Positions 58,206-64,000 of a DNA stretch of 64,000 nucleotides are shown in pieces. Both the position numbers and the translations under genes were made by a program. Source of the stretch: Ligustrum vulgare (taxonomy: Eukaryota; Streptophyta; Magnoliopsida; Lamiales; Oleaceae). The DNA lies in contig OY743182.1 of assembly GCA_963555705.1 (NCBI GenBank), forward strand, positions 50,162,592 to 50,226,591, given 5' to 3'. The notes below the pieces were generated by a model. That model did no database searches, was not told where the DNA came from, and saw only the letters and a list, made by a program, of their open reading frames with translations. Position 1 is the first letter of the stretch, and each line of letters opens with the position of its first letter.

Positions 58206-58326
58206 TAGGGATGACAATAGGCCAGTTTGCCAAACTCATACCCTACTCACTAGAAATTTACAACCTTCATATTCTACGCATATACCCATTAATTTTAGAA
58301 TGACTAGTTGGGGTCGGGTGCAGGTT
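58206..58326 (+). mobile_element. hAT1-type terminus, truncated
   Basis: TAGGGATGACAATAGGCCAG resembles the ends of hAT1 and of the 650-bp derivative. About 120 bp on, at GGTCGGGTGCAGGTT, the copy 2 LTR begins. The other end would lie beyond the window. Confidence 0.45.
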
Positions 58327-58840
58327 TGTGACGACCCGAATTCTCGACCATTCGAGTGCCACAAAAAGTGACTCATATCATATTATCGAGACTTAAATAG
58401 TAATGTAAAATTATTCAAAAGAATAATTAGAATCCCATAATTTTATTTGTGAATAAAAATAGAACATAATTTTCTTACATAAAGTTCAACATAATTATCT
58501 CATCAATCTTAACCACTTTTGCCACTTCCATGTTGACCGCCTCGAACCTTCAATTATCTGAAAATGGTAAATATCGTGGAGTGAGATTTATAAAATCCCA
58601 GTAAGTATACCAAGCATAAATTTTATTTTGAAAGCATATGGATCATTTTCATCATAACATAGGATAGGATCGAAATACTCATAAACATAGGGAGACACAA
58701 GAATTTTACCGAACTTAAATGGCAAGAATTCTTATGTGTAGCGCTACTAAACTCCAGTCCCCTTAGCATAATCATAAACATATCATATGGAACCCATAAC
58801 AATCTTGTGAGATTGATTTCATAGCAATGATCCAAACATT

Positions 58841-59214
58841 TTCATAAAAACATAAGATATACTTACTTGTCATAAAAACATACTTACTTTTCATAAAAAC
58901 ATAAGATATACTTACTTGTCATAAAAACATACTTACTTTTCATAAAAACATAAGGTGTATTTACATTTCATAAAAACATACTTACTTTTCATAAAAACAT
59001 AAGATATACTTACTTGTCATAAAAACATACTTACTTTTCATAAAAACATAAGGTGTATTTACCTTTCATAAAAACATACTTACTTTTCATAAAAATATAA
59101 GATATACTTACTTGTCATAAAAACATACTTACTTTTCATAAAAACATAAGGTGTATTTACCTTTCATAAAAACATACTTACTTTTCATAAAAACATAAGA
59201 TATACTTACCTTTT
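58841..59214 (-). repeat. ~50-bp tandem repeats in copy 2 LTR
   Basis: Units of TCATAAAAACATAAGATATA followed by 'cttacttgtcataaaaacatacttactt' repeat about seven times, in two alternating subtypes (AAGATATACTTACTT and AAGGTGTATTTACCT). Copy 1 LTRs have only about two such units (23110-23190). Confidence 0.85.
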
Positions 59215-59428
59215 AAAAGATTAAAATGAAGTGTAGTAGTAAATGGACCAAAACTTTCTTGACCACCTTGAATTTCTCTTACTTGTGGATTTTGTCAAGA
59301 GATTGGAAATAAGTGTATATGTGTAGAGTTGTGTGTAAAAGAGATGGGTTTAAATAGATGTATAAAGTTGGCATATTGTAAACATAATCATTCAATTCTA
59401 TTAATTTTAACACATCCTTTTCTTAAAG

Positions 59429-59895
59429 TAAAGCACCATTCATATACTTTTCCATATTTATACAAATATTATGCTCTTCATGATTACATATAATGGAGTC
59501 TTATCAACCATTCATATACTTTTCCATATTTATACAAATATTATGCTCTTCATGATTACATATAATGGAGTCTTATCAACCATTCATATACTTTTCCATA
59601 TTTATACAAATATTATGCTCTTCATGATTACATATAATGGAATCTTATCAACCATTCATATACTTTTCCATATTTATACAAATATTATGCTCTTCATGAT
59701 TACATATAATGGAGTCTATAATTCATTCATATACTTTTCCATATTTATACAAATATTATGCTCTTCATGATTACATATAATGGAGTATATAATTCATTCA
59801 TATACTTTTTCATATTTATACAAATATTATGCTCTTCATGATTACATATAATGGAGTATATAATTCATTCATATACTTTTCCATATTTATTAAAT
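59429..59895 (+). repeat. 71/72-bp tandem repeats in copy 2 LTR
   Basis: About six and a half units beginning CATTCATATACTTTTCCATA and containing TATGCTCTTCATGATTACAT. Spacing is 72 bp for the first three intervals and 71 bp for the next two. The 72-bp units create a periodic open frame that I do not regard as a gene. The repeats are absent from the copy 1 LTRs. Confidence 0.9.
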
Positions 59896-60220
59896 TAAGA
59901 TTCTCATAATTATTATATATAATGGAACCTCTCATGCTTGCATATATTTTCTTAATTTCAATAATAAAAATAATTTTTGTATAAATAAATATTGGGATAA
60001 CATTGAATTAAGTACTTGGACTTAATATACTTTAAATCAAGAGAATGGAGATATTTTTAGAAATTCGGAATTTAATTTAAAATCGAACGATCTCGATTAT
60101 TTCTTGACTTGGCTATACGAATACGTCGTGGCGTTAACTTAATAAAAATGGGTGAAATAGTAACGACACGATTTTCTATTAAAATAATTATTAATCGCGT
60201 AAAAATTCTTGGTCGCTACA

Positions 60221-60400
60221 AACTTACCCCCTTAAAATAATTTCGTCCTCGAAATTTAACTTACTTGATCTTATGATTTCTGAACACTTAATCAGAATCT
60301 CTTCTTCTTCTTCTTATGTAGCATCATCGCTACCATATTTAACCCAACCATATTTAACCCACTGGACTTTGACTAAATGCATCAATTTGTTTTCTTAAGA
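60221..60400 (-). pseudogene. C-terminal pol (chromodomain) remnant, copy 2
   Basis: The inverse of CTTACCCCCTTAAAATAATT marks the purine tract. Next to it, the minus strand repeats the chromodomain tail of copy 1, including two copies of TGGGTTAAATATGGT. The lesion shared with copy 1 shows descent from one founder element. Confidence 0.7.
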
Positions 60401-61150
60401 CATGAACTTTTCTATCAATAATAGACATATGTCTACTCATAAATTCTTCTGACTCAAAATGAAAATTCCCAATCGTATGTGATATTTCATCATATCTTGT
60501 AGTACTCATGTAACCTGTCACTTATCATCGTATCATGTAACCTCAAATATTCGTATTAATATCTCTAAAATTTCAATAAATCTTTACTAACATATCATAC
60601 CATAATAATTTGTCATTTCTTCTTATCACCAAATATCCCAAAATAATTAAAACGATTACCTGAATATTTTCTATGTAATATACCCAAACATGTTATTCAC
60701 ATATCAACATAATCATCAGTTTATCTTTCCAATATTTGTAACCCAAAATTTCTGCAAAATTCAATAAACAAATATCTCCCAAATAATTAAAATTCTTAAC
60801 TCAAATATCATAACATTTCCCGTAAGGTATTCCTTTCACTTGCACAAACTTATTAATCCTGATTCAATACAGTCCTTATTTCACTTTCACGTATCCCCGT
60901 ATTATTTCTATACCTTGATTATTATATCAAAATATCAGTACCCAAAATCCAAGAAAATATTCCATATCTCAAATCCCGTCATCATCAAATCTTCCTTTTA
61001 TCAAGAAAGTAAACGGCGCATAACTCTTGTTCCCTCTTTTCCATTATTCTATTCCGCGCTTTCTTGCTGGAATCAATATCACGCGGATTTCCTCCGATCC
61101 TTAATGCTTTTAAATAGTTCATGCTGGGAAGAGGTTAGATCCATCAAAAC
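60401..61150 (+). other. interior of copy 2 upstream of the Cys-rich gene
   Basis: Non-coding and collinear with copy 1. A TATA-like CTTTTAAATAG lies at about 61108, 40 bp before the start codon, and is conserved with copy 1. Confidence 0.6.
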
Positions 61151-61702
61151 ATGGATATCATTCTTACAAACATTCGCAAGTATTATTCCAGTCTTCCAAT
61201 GAATGATCTGAGGAAAATTTATCGAATAAGACTCGAAAGATTGAGGTTGCTGATGGCTCATGGTTTTTCAGAAGATATTCGCTGGTTGATCGAAGCAAAG
61301 GTTCGACTATCTGGTGAATTACCTATGACATTTCCAAAGCACATGCCTGGTTTAGGCAAAAGCACCTTCGCAAAGAAACGAAGAGCAAAAAAGCTGAATG
61401 GTTGCTACAAATGTGCTCGTTGGAACTGTGATACTCGTTGCAAAACAGTAGGATATTCTTCTACTAATCGGGATGATAAAATCAAATTCATAAAGGGTGG
61501 ACTGAGTAAGGAGTCTTTGGATGATATTCGACTGACTCTTGAGACGCACCCAAGTGGTTATGTGCAACGTGAACTTCTCTCCTTATACGTTCAGTTTAAC
61601 GAGGACAAAAATCGTTATAGTCTCCAAAATATAATAGCAAAAGATCCTGTTTGCCAGTCTGTTTTACAAAATGAGGCTTCTGGCAGTTCATCAATGATAT
61701 AA
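61151..61702 (+). CDS. cysteine-rich nucleic-acid-binding-like protein, copy 2
   Basis: An intact 183-aa frame with the same length and start as copy 1. It differs at 15 residues (about 92% identity). All four Cys (85, 88, 93, 97) and the basic block GKSTFAKKRRAKKL are kept; changes fall mainly in 37-60 and around the knuckle (Asn94 to Asp, Ser99 to Thr). By hand count there are about 19 non-synonymous and 15 synonymous base changes between copies, fewer non-synonymous than neutral decay would give. LOG follows 337 bp downstream on the same strand. Kinship to carla/viti/allexivirus Cys-rich proteins is inferred from pattern. Confidence 0.75.
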   Translation: MDIILTNIRKYYSSLPMNDLRKIYRIRLERLRLLMAHGFSEDIRWLIEAKVRLSGELPMTFPKHMPGLGKSTFAKKRRAKKLNGCYKCARWNCDTRCKTVGYSSTNRDDKIKFIKGGLSKESLDDIRLTLETHPSGYVQRELLSLYVQFNEDKNRYSLQNIIAKDPVCQSVLQNEASGSSSMI

Positions 61703-62039
61703 GGTAAATCTCTTGATACACATTTAAAATATTTTGCTGTTTTCTTTCACGCGTTTTGGAAATAAAATATATTTTCCTTTCTCGAGTTTTGATAAAGCTG
61801 GAAATAAATATATTTTCCTTTCTCGAGGTTTGATAAAGCTGGAAATAAATCACCGAAAGGTGATATCTTTGGTAAAACAGTCAAAAGTTGGCCGATTTTG
61901 TCAAAAGTAAATCTTTACTTTTTCAGAATCAATCAAAAACAGTAAGTTTTTCCGGCTTTAAATAGCCAAACATATTTCATAGTTCAGGCATCCCAAAATC
62001 ACATCTTCTTCGTAAGTTTTCTCTTCTATACTATCAAAG
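61703..62039 (+). promoter_or_regulatory. CRP-LOG spacer with TATA-like motif and GAAA hairpin, copy 2
   Basis: Directly after the stop comes AAGGTAAATC, donor-like. TATTTTCCTTTCTCGAG with the following 'tttgataaagctggaaataaa' is tandemly duplicated (61770-61850), unlike copy 1. The hairpin ATCACC-GAAA-GGTGAT is at 61849-61864. CTTTAAATAGCC at about 61957 lies 80 bp before LOG. Confidence 0.5.
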
Positions 62040-62693
62040 ATGGAAGCACCAAAATTTCGACAGATCAAAACTATTTGTGTATTTTGTGGATCAAAAGTGG
62101 GGAAAGGCTTCAGTTATCTAGAAGCGGCCGTAGATCTTGGAAAGAAACTGGGGGAAAAAGGTATCACTCTTGTGTATGGGGGTGGTAGCAGTGGTCTAAT
62201 GGGTTGTGTTTCCCAATCTGCTCTTCCAGAGAAATCAAAAGTAATCGGTGTCATACCTGTCCCTTTGGTAGATGTTGCAGGAAAAACACGAGGGCATGAA
62301 GTTCAAACCTTATCCATCCATGAACGCATAACTTGTATGCTATATGGTTCTGATGCCTTTATAGCCCTGCCCGGAGGTTTTGGTACCTTAGAAGAAATCT
62401 TTAACATTACCTCGTGGGCTCAACTAGATCTCCATACTAAGCCTATTGGGCTTCTGAATGTTAACAATTTCTTTGATGGCTTGTTAACCTTTCTTGATTA
62501 TGCTGTGGAACAGGGATTCATCTCTCCATTTTCCAGAAGGCTCCTTATTTCTGCTCCTACTATTGATGAACTACTGGATAAGCTGCAGTCATATATCTCA
62601 ATACAAGATCCAACAGGGGTTAAGATAGATTGGTCGCAAGGAAGGGGAATCAAGCGAAAATGGAGTCCGGTTAATGTAAACTTAACTTTATGA
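62040..62693 (+). CDS. LOG-like: LOG-type cytokinin riboside 5'-monophosphate phosphoribohydrolase, copy 2
   Basis: An intact, intronless 217-aa frame, 97% identical to copy 1 (six residue changes: L6F, G25S, A63P, H73P, N171I, A193T, copy 1 to copy 2). His94, Arg96 and the PGGFGTLEE motif (111-119) are unchanged, and Ile97 is shared. Pro73 agrees with the VIP motif usual in LOG proteins, so copy 2 is nearer the family consensus. I count six non-synonymous and nine synonymous base changes, a ratio suggesting purifying selection. Its position after the Cys-rich gene, antisense to the LTR element, is as in copy 1. Confidence 0.93.
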   Translation: MEAPKFRQIKTICVFCGSKVGKGFSYLEAAVDLGKKLGEKGITLVYGGGSSGLMGCVSQSALPEKSKVIGVIPVPLVDVAGKTRGHEVQTLSIHERITCMLYGSDAFIALPGGFGTLEEIFNITSWAQLDLHTKPIGLLNVNNFFDGLLTFLDYAVEQGFISPFSRRLLISAPTIDELLDKLQSYISIQDPTGVKIDWSQGRGIKRKWSPVNVNLTL

Positions 62694-62703
62694 ATCTTAG
62701 AAT

Positions 62704-62915
62704 AGGTGGGGGTAGAGTACGGAGTATTCTTACTCTCGAGACACCCCTCTAATTTCCTAGGATTTCCTTAATGTTTAAATTTTGTGTGTACCTCAAAGGT
62801 TCCAGGTGGTAGATTACGGAGTATTCTTACTCTCGAAACACACCTCTTTGAAGGTTTCTTTATTTCCTCAAAAGGTCAGAGGTGGTAGGATACGGCTACT
62901 CCGGAAACACATCTC
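62704..62915 (+). repeat. three hairpin-forming repeats 3' of LOG, copy 2
   Basis: Units lie at about 62705-62749, 62805-62847 and 62881-62915. Units 1 and 2 have the core GGAGTATTCTTACTC inside GGTG...CACC arms; unit 3 is a shorter variant (GGTGGTAGGATACGGCTACT and following). They are nearly identical to the set after copy 1 LOG. Confidence 0.75.
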
Positions 62916-63812
62916 TCAATTTGAGGAATTTCCCATGTTGCTTTCTTTTGCTTTTGCGTGTTTCATGTATTTCTTTCCAGTGTGACTCTTGTGTGTTCTC
63001 CTTACGAGAAAATAATAATATCTCTGTTATCATCTACTAAATCTCGTTTGTGATTGCATACCATACTATGCTCTTAATTCCAAACGATAAAATTCTAGGC
63101 AGAGTTTCCTTTGAAATTTGGACTTATTCAAACCGTAAGCATACTTCATAACTCACAATAATAAATAATTCCACATTTGATCACAACGATCTAAAAATTG
63201 ACCACAATTTCATCAAACTTCAATATCATAAAAAAATATTCCAGAAAATCAATTCATAATTCCTCAACATAGAAATTTCAAATCATAGTCGTCAATATCA
63301 CAATATCACTTCCTTCAATACCTTAATTGGCTCAAAAGATTACTCATACTTATATTTATAAGTCATAAATCATATTCCCAAAATTTAATCACAAGGCCAA
63401 AGTTCATAATAAATTTCTCTTCAATATAGAGGCATAATTCACTTACTCAACATAATAGCCATTACTTAATTCCCAATAACCAAATCTTTAAATCTCTAAC
63501 TTCATAATGCTTCTCATAAAAGTCTCATTAAAATCATATCACTTATAATCTTAACATCTCATAAAACTTCATAAAATTGGCTCGCTATTTCTCATTAAAT
63601 CTAAATGATAGATAATCTGAACATATTTCTAATCATTTCTGTTGACTTCTTATACTTAGTGCCATGTCTAAAATCAATTATGCAAAGTCCATTTAAGGTT
63701 CATCATTTCTAAACTCGAGGACAACAATTATTTTGAAAATCATTCTTAAGTCATATTATTCCCATTATGCTCAACACCCGTTCTCTTTCTTTCTTTCCGA
63801 ATTTTTTTCAGA
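62916..63812 (-). other. non-coding 5' interior of copy 2
   Basis: The reverse complement of copy 1 24600-25230 with many substitutions and indels, clearly more diverged than LOG. No gene. Confidence 0.65.
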
Positions 63813-63996
63813 ATTGAAACTTGAAGAGTGGTACCAATAATCATCCACAGTTTTTCCTTGCTTTTAAGCAAAGGTAGTGATAAAGGGATAAATTATTGAA
63901 CCGAAAATTGAAACTTGAAGAGGAAGTACTAATAACCATCCACAGTTTTTCCCTTGTTTTTACACAAAGGTAGTGATAAAGGGATAAATTATTGTA
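63813..63996 (+). repeat. tandem duplication, ~93-bp unit
   Basis: AATTGAAACTTGAAGAG...CATCCACAGTTTTTCC...AAAGGTAGTGATAAAGGGAT occurs twice (about 63813-63904 and 63906-63996). There is no counterpart in copy 1, so this is new sequence in copy 2 near its 5' side. Confidence 0.75.
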
Positions 63997-64000
63997 CAAA

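Larger units (their letters stand above)
58327..60220 (-). repeat. 3' LTR of copy 2
   Basis: On the minus strand it runs from TGTAGCGACCAAGAATTTTT to GTCGTCACA. It shares blocks with the 3.3-kb LTRs, for example ACATAAGAATTCTTGCCA and AAGTTCGGTAAAATTCTTGT (around 58690-58740), but lacks their C-rich part. It starts with canonical TG, unlike copy 1. Confidence 0.82.
58327..64000 (-). mobile_element. non-autonomous LTR element with CRP-LOG cassette, copy 2 (partial)
   Basis: Reverse-orientation relative of copy 1. From left to right it has the 3' LTR (58327-60220), a purine tract inverse, the pol chromodomain remnant with the same 15-bp duplication, the Cys-rich gene, LOG, the hairpin repeats and the interior. 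It is cut by the window end before its PBS. Its LTR is only 1894 bp and has different tandem repeats, so it is an older or separate lineage, not a local duplicate. Confidence 0.88.

Noticed and set aside
59471..59770. 99-codon periodic plus-strand frame
   Set aside because: It arises because the LTR repeat unit is 72 bp, a multiple of three. It breaks as soon as the units become 71 bp.
58841..59895. CRISPR-like evenly spaced repeats
   Set aside because: The units are directly adjacent with no unique spacers and lie in a plant LTR; these are ordinary tandem repeats.
62782..62985. 67-codon frame after LOG, matching 25106-25378
   Set aside because: Part of it is conserved between copies, but it follows the hairpin repeats, starts at a non-ATG codon and differs in length; conservation fits the repeat array better than a protein.

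Overview
ORGANISM. This is AT-rich nuclear DNA of a flowering plant, probably a eudicot. The evidence is Athila-type and chromovirus-type LTR retrotransposons, a Helitron with a RepHel C-terminus, several hAT families with 8-bp target duplications, MITEs, and GT-AG introns in the hAT1 transposase. I see no rRNA or tRNA gene, no CRISPR array and no bacterial operon. The window is a transposon nest. The only intact protein genes I trust are two copies of a two-gene cassette carried inside retrotransposons. LAYOUT. 0-7.3 kb: non-coding repeats, a 180-bp MITE, an LTR-like remnant, and two exons of a Myb/SANT-like gene. 7.3-11.4 kb: hAT1, with an intron-containing transposase pseudogene. 11.6-13.3 kb: a TIR element holding a small hAT derivative. 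14.2-18.3 kb: a hAT element into which a second hAT (hAT2, 14735-17929, perfect 8-bp TSD) has jumped. 18.5-51.6 kb: a large nest whose outer ends share the 8-mer GTACAAAT. Within it, a Tourist-like MITE was split by a Helitron, which was split by a 10.2-kb LTR element (20982-31192, TSD GATTA). Further right, a hAT element was split by a broken Athila (34840-50731), which holds a solo LTR, a 650-bp hAT derivative and a chromovirus-type LTR. 51.6-58.3 kb: a MITE with a strong hairpin, pieces of a TTF-type hAT transposase, another LTR, and a hAT-like derivative. 58.3-64 kb: a second copy, in opposite orientation, of the LTR family seen at 21-31 kb. CENTRAL OBSERVATION. Both copies of that LTR family (copy 1 complete, copy 2 cut by the window end) have lost gag and nearly all of pol. 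They carry instead, antisense to the element, two uninterrupted genes: (i) a 183-aa protein with a basic block followed by a C-x2-C-x4-C-x3-C cluster, resembling the cysteine-rich nucleic-acid-binding proteins of carla-, viti- and allexiviruses; (ii) a 217-aa intronless LOG-type protein, the family that releases active cytokinin bases from their nucleotides. The copies differ by about 2% (LOG) and 6% (Cys-rich gene) at the DNA level, keep both frames open, and show an excess of synonymous changes. Each gene has its own TATA-like motif, and a conserved array of three hairpin-forming repeats follows LOG. The reading offered is a retrotransposon family that captured a host hormone gene and a virus-like regulator gene and has kept both under constraint.
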